Of a DNA stretch of 64,000 bases, positions 33,502-42,034 are shown piece after piece. A model generated the notes under the pieces. It was given only the letters and a program-made list of their open reading frames with translations, was not told the origin of the DNA and did no database searches. Source of the DNA: Rhodospirillales bacterium (GTDB taxonomy: Bacteria; Pseudomonadota; Alphaproteobacteria; Rhodospirillales; Casp-alpha2); the NCBI GenBank assembly GCA_017640505.1, contig JAEPQO010000002.1, forward strand, positions 434,001 to 498,000, in the 5' to 3' direction. The translations under genes were made by a program, and so were the position numbers. Numbering within the stretch: the stretch's first letter is position 1; every line of letters begins with the position of its first letter.

Positions 33502-34890
33502 TCAAATGGCGCTCGCGTCCACACTGGAAAGCGCAAGCTGGGCACGCACGTCATCTTTCAGACGCTCGAGACCGTCGGCCGTGTCCGACTCGCAGCGGAC
33601 AACCAGCATCGGCTGCGTATTGGAGGCGCGTAGCAGCCACCAGCCATATGCCGTTTCCGCCCGAACACCATCCATATCGAATATTTCGACACCGTCGAGC
33701 GTCCGGGCGCGTGCGGTGATTTCGTCCACGACCGTGAACTTTCGGTCGTCCGGACAGTCGAATCGGATTTCCGGCGTATTGTACATGACCGGCAACGCCG
33801 CCAGCATCCCGGTAAACGATCGGTCCGATGATGCAACGACGCTCAACAGCCGCACCGCTGTGTAAACGGCATCGTCGTAACCGTAATAGCGATGCTTGAA
33901 GAAGATATGCGCACTCATCTCGCCAGCCAGCGGCGAATTGAGCTCGGCCATCTTCGATTTGATATGAGAATGACCGGCTTTCCACATCACCGGTTCGCCG
34001 CCCATCTTCTTGATCTCGTCGAAGAAAACCCGGCTTGCCTTGACGTCGCAAAGGATCGGCGCGCCTGGATGGTCCGCGAGGACGTCGCGGGCAACCATCA
34101 CCAGGAGCTGATCGCCCCACATGACGTTGCCTTCCCGGTCGACAACGCCGATCCGGTCGCCGTCGCCGTCGAAACCGATACCCAGATCGCAGTCGTTGGC
34201 GGCAACCAGTTCCTTCAGCTGCGTGAGGTTCTTTTCCACGGTCGGGTCCGGATGGTGCGCCGGAAACGTGCCATCGATTTTCGAATTGATCACGAAATGC
34301 GTGCCCGGCAGCTTCGCCGTCAGGGCATCCGTCACCTCACCCGCGGCCCCGTTACCCGGATCCCAGGCAACACGAAGGTCTTTAGCACCCGTGTAATCGG
34401 CGGCAATGCGGGCGACATAATCATCGAATACGTCGACCTGTTTCGAGCTTCCCGCACCGTCGACATAATCACCTGCGGCCACACGCCGGCCCAGACCCTG
34501 AATATCCTCGTCAAAGAACGCCTTGCCGCCGAGCGTCATTTTCAGCCCGTTGAATTCAGGCGGATTATGCGATCCGGTGATCATCAGCCCGGCATCCGCT
34601 TTCAGCGCGTACGTGGCGTAGTAGAGCATCGGCGATGGACCGCGGCCAGAACGCAGAACATCGATGCCACAGGCGGTCAGCCCTTCGACCAATGCCTCTT
34701 CCAGCGCCGGCGACGATAGACGCCCGTCGTAACCGACGCAGGCTGTCTTCAGCCCACGTTCCGCCATTTCGGAGCCAAACGCCCTGCCGATGGCAAAGAG
34801 ATCGTCCTCGCCGAAGTCCTCGCCGACCACGCCCCGAATGTCATAAGCACGGAGGATCGAAGGTGCGAGCGCCGCCTTTACGGTGCGCAA
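33502..34890 (-). CDS. Phosphomannomutase/phosphoglucomutase
   Basis: The 462-residue alpha-D-phosphohexomutase interconverts hexose 1- and 6-phosphates for sugar-nucleotide synthesis. It has AYDIRGVVGEDF, the catalytic phosphoserine loop TGSHNPPEFNG, the metal loop DGDGDRIGVVD, the sugar-specificity loop GEMSAHIF, and the phosphate-binding loop RASNTQPMLVVRCE. The frame starts at a TTG at 34888-34890 with GGAAGG nine bases upstream, two bases after the ugd stop; no in-frame ATG lies near. Coupling to ugd suggests joint supply of UDP-glucuronate or mannose precursors for exopolysaccharide. Confidence 0.93.
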   Translation of the reverse strand: MRTVKAALAPSILRAYDIRGVVGEDFGEDDLFAIGRAFGSEMAERGLKTACVGYDGRLSSPALEEALVEGLTACGIDVLRSGRGPSPMLYYATYALKADAGLMITGSHNPPEFNGLKMTLGGKAFFDEDIQGLGRRVAAGDYVDGAGSSKQVDVFDDYVARIAADYTGAKDLRVAWDPGNGAAGEVTDALTAKLPGTHFVINSKIDGTFPAHHPDPTVEKNLTQLKELVAANDCDLGIGFDGDGDRIGVVDREGNVMWGDQLLVMVARDVLADHPGAPILCDVKASRVFFDEIKKMGGEPVMWKAGHSHIKSKMAELNSPLAGEMSAHIFFKHRYYGYDDAVYTAVRLLSVVASSDRSFTGMLAALPVMYNTPEIRFDCPDDRKFTVVDEITARARTLDGVEIFDMDGVRAETAYGWWLLRASNTQPMLVVRCESDTADGLERLKDDVRAQLALSSVDASAI

Positions 34891-34892
34891 CG

Positions 34893-36215
34893 TCAGGTGC
34901 CTTCCGCCGGGCTGGGCCGGCCGATGCTGTAATAGGCAAATCCGTTCTCAATCATGTCGGACGGGTCGTAGACGTTCCGAAGATCGACCATCACCGGTGA
35001 CTTCATAAGAGATTTCACACGTTCCAGGTCGAGAGCGCGGAACTCGTTCCATTCGGTAATGATCACGAGAACATCGGCGTCGCCCATCGTGTCGTAGGCA
35101 CTGTCGCACCAAATCACATCGTTCAGAAGCTGTTTCGCCTCTTCCATGCCTTCCGGATCGTAAGCACGCACCGTCGCGCCCGCTTGCTGGATTGCCGGCA
35201 CGATATCGAGGCTGGGGCTTTCACGCATATCGTCCGTATTCGGTTTGAACGTCAGGCCAAGAACCGCAACCGTCTTGCCGTTCAGGTCACCGCCCGCCGC
35301 GCCGATCACGCGCGCGGCCATCTTTTGCTTACGCTCTTCGTTCAGGGCAACCACGGTCTCGATGATCTTGAGCGGGCTGCCGGCGTCGCGCGCCGTCGAG
35401 ACCAGGGCACGGGTATCCTTCGGAAAGCACGATCCGCCATAACCCGGTCCCGCATGCAGGAACTTGCGGCCGATGCGGCCGTCCAGGCCGATGCCGCGCG
35501 CCACGTCGTGCACGTTCGCATCGACGCTTTCGCACAGGTCGGCGATTTCATTGATGAATGTGATCTTGGTCGCCAGGAATGTGTTGGCAGCGTACTTGAT
35601 CAGTTCCGACGACTGACGCGATGTGAAGACAATCGGCGTCTCGATCAGGTAAAGCGGCCGGTACAGGTTCCGCATCACTTCCTGGGCGCGCTCGGAATTC
35701 GTGCCGATCACAACGCGGTCGGGTCGCATGAAGTCCTCGATCGCGGATCCTTCGCGCAGGAACTCCGGGTTGGAAACCACGTCGAAATCGGCGTCCGGCC
35801 GTGTTTCACGGATGATGCGTTCGACCTCCCGGCCGGTGCCCACGGGAACGGTCGACTTCGTCACGACCACCGTATAGCCGTTCATGGCGTTGGCGATTTC
35901 TTCGGCCGCGGCATAGACGTAGCTCAGATCCGCATGCCCGTCGCCGCGCCGGCTCGGCGTGCCGACCGCGATGAACACCGCATCCGCATCCTTGATCGCG
36001 CCCGCGAGATCGCCCGTAAACGTCAAGCGGCCGGCCTTGACGTTGCCCTCGACCAGATCCTCGAGACCCGGCTCGTAAATCGGCATCTTTCCTTCGTGAA
36101 GACCGGCAATTTTCGCGTCGTCCTTGTCGACGCAGATGACGTCGTGACCGAATTCCGAAAAACACGCCCCGGAAACGAGACCCACGTATCCGGTCCCGAT
36201 CATTGCTACGCGCAT
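34893..36215 (-). CDS. ugd: UDP-glucose 6-dehydrogenase
   Basis: The 440-residue enzyme oxidises UDP-glucose to UDP-glucuronate with two NAD+. The Rossmann start MRVAMIGTGYVGLVSGACFSEFGHDVICVDKD (split by eye) gives GxGxxG at residues 7-12. TKSTVPVGTGREVERI, NPEFLREGSAIEDF and the catalytic-cysteine motif GGSCFPKDTRAL follow, and then GLTFKPNTDDMRESPSLDI. The ATG at 36215 has AAGGGG nine bases upstream; a longer frame to 36278 adds unrelated residues. It is directly followed by the phosphohexomutase, two bases apart. Confidence 0.95.
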   Translation of the reverse strand: MRVAMIGTGYVGLVSGACFSEFGHDVICVDKDDAKIAGLHEGKMPIYEPGLEDLVEGNVKAGRLTFTGDLAGAIKDADAVFIAVGTPSRRGDGHADLSYVYAAAEEIANAMNGYTVVVTKSTVPVGTGREVERIIRETRPDADFDVVSNPEFLREGSAIEDFMRPDRVVIGTNSERAQEVMRNLYRPLYLIETPIVFTSRQSSELIKYAANTFLATKITFINEIADLCESVDANVHDVARGIGLDGRIGRKFLHAGPGYGGSCFPKDTRALVSTARDAGSPLKIIETVVALNEERKQKMAARVIGAAGGDLNGKTVAVLGLTFKPNTDDMRESPSLDIVPAIQQAGATVRAYDPEGMEEAKQLLNDVIWCDSAYDTMGDADVLVIITEWNEFRALDLERVKSLMKSPVMVDLRNVYDPSDMIENGFAYYSIGRPSPAEGT

Positions 36216-36320
36216 AAACAAACCCCTTAATGACGCCTGAAACACCCGGTTTCTGCCATACGGACCGGGTTCCGGCAAGCTGGGCGAACGTTAAAAAGGG
36301 ATGACACGCAGGAAAAGGTT

Positions 36321-37043
36321 TTATGACCTCAGTAAAACGTCGCGCGCCTCGTTGATTTTCGCCGCCAAATAGGCCGAACCACCCCGATCGGGATGCAAAC
36401 CGGCGATAAGTCTATGATGTGCCGCTCTGATTTCCTCTTCGCCGGCATTTTCGTCAAGACCGAGGATACGGAATGCCTCCGCGCGGGACATCGCCCCGGC
36501 ACTTTCGGTGAACGCATCGGCGCCGCTGTCCGCCGGGTCCGCATCGTCACCGCGCCAGTCAGAATACATCCGGTCCAGATACGCCGCCAAAAGCCGCGCC
36601 GATTCGCCATCTTCAGCACAGTAATCCTCGTAAAGCCCCAGCAGATCGTGACGCGAGAGGCTGCTCAGCTGCGCACCTTCATGACGCCCCTTACGCACCC
36701 GGCCGTCCATGTCGCCGCTGTCGTGGTCGAGCTGCATCTCGAGAAATGCGCTCCGCACCTCGCTGGTCTGGCCGGATGAACCGCCGCCCGCCATGCGTGA
36801 GAAGTTCCGGGCCATGCGTGCCGCCTGGCGGGCCCGCATGAGCCACGGCAGCAGCACGGGCAATGTCCATAACGCCCAGCTGAATCGTCCCGTCACGACG
36901 AAGAACAGGATGACGACACCGACGATCCCGAGTAACACCCATTTCAATACTCGGGCGATGGACTTCGGCTCCGCCGAAATGAACCACTGCATGGCCAGCA
37001 ACAAACCTGCCATGACGGCGATTCCGAGAATGAGATAGCTCAT
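36321..37043 (-). CDS. Membrane-anchored J-domain protein
   Basis: The 240-residue protein has hydrophobic segments in its first third (ILGIAVMAGLLLAMQWF, VLLGIVGVVILFFVV, and WALWTLPVLLPWL), then a charged middle region (LEMQLDHDSGDMDGRVRKG). A C-terminal J-domain follows (about 185-240): AFRILGLDENAGEEEIRAAHHRLIAGLHPDRGG (split by eye) with an intact HPD. A C-terminal J-domain tethered to the membrane resembles Tim14/Pam18-like or DjlA-like proteins that bring DnaK to a membrane site. Its ATG overlaps the stop of the VWA gene (ATGA), so the two are coupled. Confidence 0.88.
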   Translation of the reverse strand: MSYLILGIAVMAGLLLAMQWFISAEPKSIARVLKWVLLGIVGVVILFFVVTGRFSWALWTLPVLLPWLMRARQAARMARNFSRMAGGGSSGQTSEVRSAFLEMQLDHDSGDMDGRVRKGRHEGAQLSSLSRHDLLGLYEDYCAEDGESARLLAAYLDRMYSDWRGDDADPADSGADAFTESAGAMSRAEAFRILGLDENAGEEEIRAAHHRLIAGLHPDRGGSAYLAAKINEARDVLLRS

Positions 37044-37756
37044 GACGTACCGCCGCCCATTTGGTTCGTCAGGCGCAGTACCGCGCCGCCGTCTCGTTTG
37101 GCCTTGTCTTCAAGCGCGGCACGCCCACCCGCCGCATAAACGGCAACGGCCGCCAGCAGCTCTCTGAGGACATCGGCACTCGAAGCGTCGAAGTTCATGC
37201 ACGCCCCCCCGGAAAGCTGCGCGATCTGTTTGAACGCAAATCCCGCCATCGGGTCATTGCCCTCGTGAAAGATAAATGCCGGCACACCGAGAAGACCGAG
37301 CTCGCCGGCAGCCTTGCCCAACTTATCGACGTCCTCCTCCACCATGTCACCGACGAACACAAGAGCATTCAGATGCCCCCGCTTCGCTTCGTTTACTGCG
37401 TGCTGTAGGACTTTGCCGATCTGCGTTTCTCCGGCGAGGCAGAATACCGACGTCATCAGGCGCAACAGCTCCCGTTCATTGTCGGTCCACGGGCTGACCT
37501 TGAACTCGCCGAAGCCGCGATAGAACGCGAGCTGGATATCGAGCCCGCCGAGAGCCGCCGTTTCGATGAACATCTGCCCCTGGATACTCGCCGCCTTGTC
37601 CCAGGTCGGCTGCCGGCTTGCCGTCGCATCCATGGCGAAAAGCAGGCGGCCGCGCTTGCCGCCCGACTGCGTTCGTTTAGGCGTCGCCGCAACCTTCGAG
37701 AGGAATGCGTCCACATCCTGAGCTTGTTTGCGCTTGTCCGGCAGATCGTCGGCCAA
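37040..37756 (-). CDS. VWA-like domain protein
   Basis: The 238-residue protein starts at a TTG (37754-37756) with AAAGGA about six bases upstream; the first in-frame ATG is some 45 codons in and would cut the domain. After a charged leader, the von Willebrand factor A-like domain starts GRLLFAMDATASRQPTW. DATAS takes the place of the usual MIDAS DxSxS, with a Thr-type variant. ALVFVGDMVEEDVDKLGKAAGELGLLGVPAFIF (split by eye) completes the fold. There is no signal peptide. It is coupled to the membrane J-protein and lies 78 bases after mipZ. The function is unknown; a chaperone or metal-dependent assembly partner role is possible. Confidence 0.8.
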   Translation of the reverse strand: MADDLPDKRKQAQDVDAFLSKVAATPKRTQSGGKRGRLLFAMDATASRQPTWDKAASIQGQMFIETAALGGLDIQLAFYRGFGEFKVSPWTDNERELLRLMTSVFCLAGETQIGKVLQHAVNEAKRGHLNALVFVGDMVEEDVDKLGKAAGELGLLGVPAFIFHEGNDPMAGFAFKQIAQLSGGACMNFDASSADVLRELLAAVAVYAAGGRAALEDKAKRDGGAVLRLTNQMGGGTS

Positions 37757-37834
37757 AATGGATCCTTTCGTACCTCACTCAAGAGATAAGCGAAATTACC
37801 GGAAATTCGAGGTCATGACGATGTTTTGGGGCGA

Positions 37835-38677
37835 TCAGCCGAGTGCCGTTTGCTCGCGGACCGGGACGTCCGGCAGATTAAGACCGTCAATGATCGAGAA
37901 CACCTCGTCACGTGCCGCGACGTGGGAGCGGCTGAGCGGCGCGCCGCCGGCTGCCTGCTTCAGATCGAGGATTGTCAGGCCGACAAGGAACAATTCACGA
38001 AAGATCACGCGCTCGGAGAACCCGGGCAGGACACGGAAACCGAGGCGCTTGGAAAGTTCCCGGATGGCACGTTCGACTTCCCGTTTGTTGTAAGCGTCCA
38101 GATTGGAAAGCCTGTTGCGCATCACGACCCAGTCAATGGATCCGCCGTCGCGCTGAGCCTTGATCTTTTTGGCTTCCCAGATCGCTTCCGAGTAGTGGCT
38201 GGGGCCTTTTATCTCCGCACTCTGACCGTCCATGTGCGCCAGTCCGTCGAGATCGACGAAACTGTCGTTCATCGGGGTGATCAGAGTATCCGCATAGGTG
38301 TGCGCCAGGAACGAGAGTTTATTGGCGGCGCCCGGGGTATCGATCACGACGATATCGTGGTTGAAACAGGCCCCCTCGATCAAAAGCTGAAGGCGCTCCA
38401 CTTCGGCGGCCTGTTCGGCATCGGTCATGCCTTCCAGCTTGTGGGCTGCGGCACGATGATGTTCGGGCACTGGATAGTCACGGCCCAGCTTCTTGTTGAA
38501 CATCTCGCGGTTGGCGATGTAGCGGCTCAGCGTACCCTGGCGGCCGTCGACGTCGATGGTCGCAACCGTATAGCCCTGCATCATCAACGCGATGGCCAGA
38601 TGCATGGAAGTGGTTGATTTTCCGCTGCCGCCCTTTTCGTTGCCGACGACAATCACATGCGCAGACGTTGCACTCAC
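37835..38677 (-). CDS. mipZ: Division-plane positioning ATPase MipZ
   Basis: The product is 280 residues from a GTG at 38677 with GAGGGGG seven bases upstream. Longer frames run into the preceding gene, whose stop is at 38703, so this start is favoured. It opens SATSAHVIVVGNEKGGSGKSTTSMHLAIAL (split by eye), with the deviant Walker A KGGSGKST, then ATIDVDGRQGTLSRYIANR, VVIDTPGAANKLSFLAHTYADTLITPMNDSFVD (split by eye) and DWVVMRNRLSN. It ends with the LGFRVLPGFSERVIFRELFLVGLTILDL segment (split by eye), all as in Caulobacter MipZ. It forms gradients from the ParB-bound origin and blocks FtsZ away from midcell. parA and parB are not here. Confidence 0.92.
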   Translation of the reverse strand: MSATSAHVIVVGNEKGGSGKSTTSMHLAIALMMQGYTVATIDVDGRQGTLSRYIANREMFNKKLGRDYPVPEHHRAAAHKLEGMTDAEQAAEVERLQLLIEGACFNHDIVVIDTPGAANKLSFLAHTYADTLITPMNDSFVDLDGLAHMDGQSAEIKGPSHYSEAIWEAKKIKAQRDGGSIDWVVMRNRLSNLDAYNKREVERAIRELSKRLGFRVLPGFSERVIFRELFLVGLTILDLKQAAGGAPLSRSHVAARDEVFSIIDGLNLPDVPVREQTALG

Positions 38678-38702
38678 GAATGGCCCCCTCAAAAGCCGTT
38701 TC

Positions 38703-40772
38703 TTATCCGGCGCGCATCCACACAGCCGTGTCATGGAACACGGCGCCTCCGTTCGGGTATGCCCGATCAGCACTTATCAAAACATTAATGCCGAGTCCGT
38801 TCTTGAAATAGCGGTTCGGCCAGATCCCCTCGACCACCACCGTATCCGGCTGCAAACCGTCAAAGCTCTTGGCATGAACCGTGACGTCACCGAGATCGTT
38901 GCCGAGTGTCACTTCGTCGCCGTCTGCAAGGCCGAGCGCCGTCATCGCATCCGGGTGGATCAACGCCGTCGGGCGTCCCTCTTTCTTCTGCGACGACGGC
39001 GTTTCCGTAAACGACGTATTCAGGAAACGGCGGGCCGGCGCCGCGACGAGACGGAAAGGCTTATCGGGCGTCGCGTCGTCGATCACGTCGAAATGGTCCG
39101 GCAGGCGCGGCATGGTCTCGAACGCCGCACCGATGCGCGACCAATCCGGCTTGAAGTGAAACTTGCCGTCGGGCGTGTGGAACCCGTTCAGGAAATGCGC
39201 ATCCTCGAAGCTCTGCGAACAGTCGACCCAGCCCTTTTCGTGCACCTCGTCGGCGCCCGGATGCCCGGTGGCACGGAGCGTTCGGTCGATGATCTCCCAC
39301 GCATCGAGCTGGAAGACCTCGTGCTCACAGCCGAGACGCTTTGCCAGGCCTGAGAGCACTTCGACGTTTGAGCGCGCTTCGCCGACAGGCTCGATCACGT
39401 GTTTGGCGACCTGCAGGTACAGGTGACCGCTCCCCTGATAGAGATCGTCGTGTTCGAGGAACGTCGTCGCCGGGAGCACGATATCGGCATAGGCCGTGGT
39501 CGCCGTCGGGAACTGCTCGTGCACGCACGTGAACAAATCCTCGCGCATCAGCCCTTCGATGACGCGATTGGTTTCCGGGGCCACCTCGGCCGGGTTAATG
39601 TTCTGCATGATCATGGCCGTCACCGGCGGGCCGCCCAGAAGGCTCTCTTCCTCGCCCAGCAGGATGCGGCCGATGCGTGACATGTCGAGGGCGCGCTTGC
39701 TTGTGTCCAACGAGTCGAGCGCCCGCACCAGCGACTGGTTGACGCCGAACATGTTGCGGTTCGAATGTAGTGCCCCGCCGCCCTCGTACTGCCACTTGCC
39801 CGTCACCGCCGGTAGACAGGCTACGGCATGCATGTTCGACGATCCGTTACGCGAGCGCGTGAAACCGTAGCCGACGCGGATATAGCACCGCTGCGTTTCG
39901 CCGTAGGCGCGCGCAAAATCCTCGATCTCGTCAACGCTAAGTCCGGTAACGGCAGCTGCCCATTCAGGTCCGCGGGATTTCAGGTGCTCTTCAAGCTCGC
40001 CCGGGACGTCGGTGAATTTCGCCATGTAGTCCCGGTCGGCATACCCGTCCCGGAACATGACGTGCATGACGGCACAGGCGAGCGCACCGTCGGTGCCCGG
40101 CTTGAGGCAAAGGTGCACATCGGCCTGTTGCGCCGTCGGCGTCCGGTATGGATCGATCACATAGAGCTTGGCGCCCCTGTTCTTTCGCGCCTTGGCGACG
40201 TGCGTCATGACGTTGACCTGGGTCGAGACCGGGTTGCCGCCCCAGATCACGACCATGTCGGATACCTGGATTTCGCGCGGATCGGCGCCCCAGATCTTGC
40301 CGCAGCCGGCCATCCAGCCGGCACTGGCGGTGGCGACACAGATCGTCTCGTCCTCGCGCGAGTAACCGAGTGCGTGACGGAACCCGTGAATGATGTCGCG
40401 TTGTACGAGCCCCATGGTGCCCGCGAAATGATACGGCCAGACGGCTTCCAGGCCGTGTTTCTGTTCCGCTTTCTGGAAGGCCTCGGCAACGATATCGAGA
40501 GCGTCGTCCCAACTCACCGGCTCGAATTTCGCTTCACCCTTGGCGCCGACGCGACGCAGCGGCTGCGTCAGCCGGTCCGGGTGATGCACCCGTTCCCGGT
40601 ACGCCGCCACCTTGGCGCAGATCACGCCGTCGGTGTAGTCGTTCATGGAATTGCCGCGCACCTTGCCGATACGGTCAGGGGCGATTTTTTCGACCTCAAG
40701 CGCGCACGTCGACGGGCAATCGTGCGGGCATGCGGTCCGTAACCATTGCGGTTGATCATCGAAAGGAGCCAT
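38703..40772 (-). CDS. Molybdopterin-dependent oxidoreductase
   Basis: The product is 689 residues from the ATG at 40772; a TTG two codons upstream (40778) has better spacing to GGGAG and may be used. It is a DMSO-reductase-superfamily protein. An N-terminal iron-sulfur motif is made of Cys15, Cys19, Cys23 and Cys52 (ACPHDCPSTCALEV and GVICAK). A molybdopterin-binding core follows (SWDDALDIVAEAFQKAEQ, SDMVVIWGGNPVSTQVNVM), and the C-terminal cofactor domain runs from about residue 565 (HPDAMTALGLADGDEVTLGN, AVWMRAG at the end). There is no twin-arginine signal, so it is cytosolic. No partner subunit or cofactor gene is nearby and the substrate is unknown. mipZ begins 25 bases after it. Confidence 0.9.
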   Translation of the reverse strand: MAPFDDQPQWLRTACPHDCPSTCALEVEKIAPDRIGKVRGNSMNDYTDGVICAKVAAYRERVHHPDRLTQPLRRVGAKGEAKFEPVSWDDALDIVAEAFQKAEQKHGLEAVWPYHFAGTMGLVQRDIIHGFRHALGYSREDETICVATASAGWMAGCGKIWGADPREIQVSDMVVIWGGNPVSTQVNVMTHVAKARKNRGAKLYVIDPYRTPTAQQADVHLCLKPGTDGALACAVMHVMFRDGYADRDYMAKFTDVPGELEEHLKSRGPEWAAAVTGLSVDEIEDFARAYGETQRCYIRVGYGFTRSRNGSSNMHAVACLPAVTGKWQYEGGGALHSNRNMFGVNQSLVRALDSLDTSKRALDMSRIGRILLGEEESLLGGPPVTAMIMQNINPAEVAPETNRVIEGLMREDLFTCVHEQFPTATTAYADIVLPATTFLEHDDLYQGSGHLYLQVAKHVIEPVGEARSNVEVLSGLAKRLGCEHEVFQLDAWEIIDRTLRATGHPGADEVHEKGWVDCSQSFEDAHFLNGFHTPDGKFHFKPDWSRIGAAFETMPRLPDHFDVIDDATPDKPFRLVAAPARRFLNTSFTETPSSQKKEGRPTALIHPDAMTALGLADGDEVTLGNDLGDVTVHAKSFDGLQPDTVVVEGIWPNRYFKNGLGINVLISADRAYPNGGAVFHDTAVWMRAG

Positions 40773-40891
40773 GGACAAAATGTACTCCCGGCGCGGATAC
40801 CCTTCAAGCCAACCGATGATTGACCGGACCTTGACCGGCGAGTGCCGGAAGAGGAAAATTCGCCCTCGTATTCTTTCCTGACGGAGTTCTC

Positions 40892-42004
40892 ATGGTTGAT
40901 CGAGTTGGTTGCGTCGTTATCGGCGCCGGTGTTGTTGGTTTGGCGACGGCGCGGGCGCTGGCGATGGCGGGGCATGAGGTCGTGGTGCTCGAGCGTGCCG
41001 ACATGATCGGCACGGAGACGAGCTCGCGGAACTCCGAGGTCATCCACGCCGGTATCTATTACAGCAAGGATTCCAACAAGGCGCGGCTCTGCGTCAAAGG
41101 CCGCGACATGATGTATGCCTTCTGCGAGAGCCACGGCATCGAACACAAACGCTGCGGCAAGCTAATCGTTGCGACCGACGACCGCCAGGTCGATCTGCTG
41201 GACGACATCAAGGGACGCGCCGCCGTCAACGGTGTCGACAATCTGACGTTCGTTGATTCCGCCAAAGTCCGCGAGATGGAGCCGAACGTCACCTGCACCG
41301 GCGCCCTGTTGTCCCCCTCAACCGGTCTGGTCGACAGCCACGGCCTGATGCTGGCCTACCAGGGCGAGGCGGAGGACCACGGCGCCATGATCGCCTTCAA
41401 CAGCCCCGTCATCGGTGGCGAGGTCAGAAACGACGGTATCCTGATCAGGGTCGGCGGTGACGAGCCGATGGAGCTGCTCTGCGATCACGTGGTCAATGCG
41501 GCCGGGCTGTATGCGCAACCGATTTCCCGTTCCATCGAGGGCCTCCCGGCAGACAGCATTCCGGGACAGTATTTCGCGCGCGGCGTCTATTTTACGCTCG
41601 GCGGCGGCAAACCACCCTTCACGCGGCTGATCTATCCGGTGCCGGATCCGCTCGGCGGCCTGGGTGTCCACGTCACCATCGACCTTGGCGGTCAGGTGAA
41701 GTTCGGCCCCGATGTGGAGTGGATCGACGAGATCGACTACACCGTCGATCCGGCGCGCGGCGACAGTTTCTACGAATCGATCCGCAAGTACTGGCCGGGC
41801 CTTCCCGACGGTGCGCTGCAGCCAGGGTATGCCGGCGTGCGGCCGAAAATTCATCCCAAGGGCTCGCATGCCACCGACTTCGTGATCCAGGGCGAAGAGG
41901 TGCACGGGATTAAAGGGATGGTTAACCTCTACGGCATAGAATCACCTGGGTTAACGTCCTCGCTGGCGATTGCCGAGGATGTGGCGAATTTGTTGCCCGC
42001 CTGA
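40892..42004 (+). CDS. FAD-dependent oxidoreductase, L-2-hydroxyglutarate oxidase-like
   Basis: The 370-residue protein has an N-terminal FAD-binding Rossmann motif, CVVIGAGVVGLATARALAMAGHEVVVLE (split by eye). Then comes the LhgO-like signature GTETSSRNSEVIHAGIYY, followed by LVDSHGLMLAY, HVVNAAGLYAQPIS and the C-terminal FAD-contacting VNLYGIESPGLTSSLAIAEDVA (split by eye). Family members oxidise L-2-hydroxyglutarate to 2-oxoglutarate and pass electrons to quinone; related DAO enzymes oxidise other 2-hydroxy or amino acids, so the exact substrate is open. GACGGAG precedes the ATG. It is divergent from the molybdoenzyme, and the GH114-like gene follows 30 bases later. Confidence 0.89.
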   Translation: MVDRVGCVVIGAGVVGLATARALAMAGHEVVVLERADMIGTETSSRNSEVIHAGIYYSKDSNKARLCVKGRDMMYAFCESHGIEHKRCGKLIVATDDRQVDLLDDIKGRAAVNGVDNLTFVDSAKVREMEPNVTCTGALLSPSTGLVDSHGLMLAYQGEAEDHGAMIAFNSPVIGGEVRNDGILIRVGGDEPMELLCDHVVNAAGLYAQPISRSIEGLPADSIPGQYFARGVYFTLGGGKPPFTRLIYPVPDPLGGLGVHVTIDLGGQVKFGPDVEWIDEIDYTVDPARGDSFYESIRKYWPGLPDGALQPGYAGVRPKIHPKGSHATDFVIQGEEVHGIKGMVNLYGIESPGLTSSLAIAEDVANLLPA

Positions 42005-42034
42005 CGACATCAAGGCGGCAAAGGATCGGACGGC

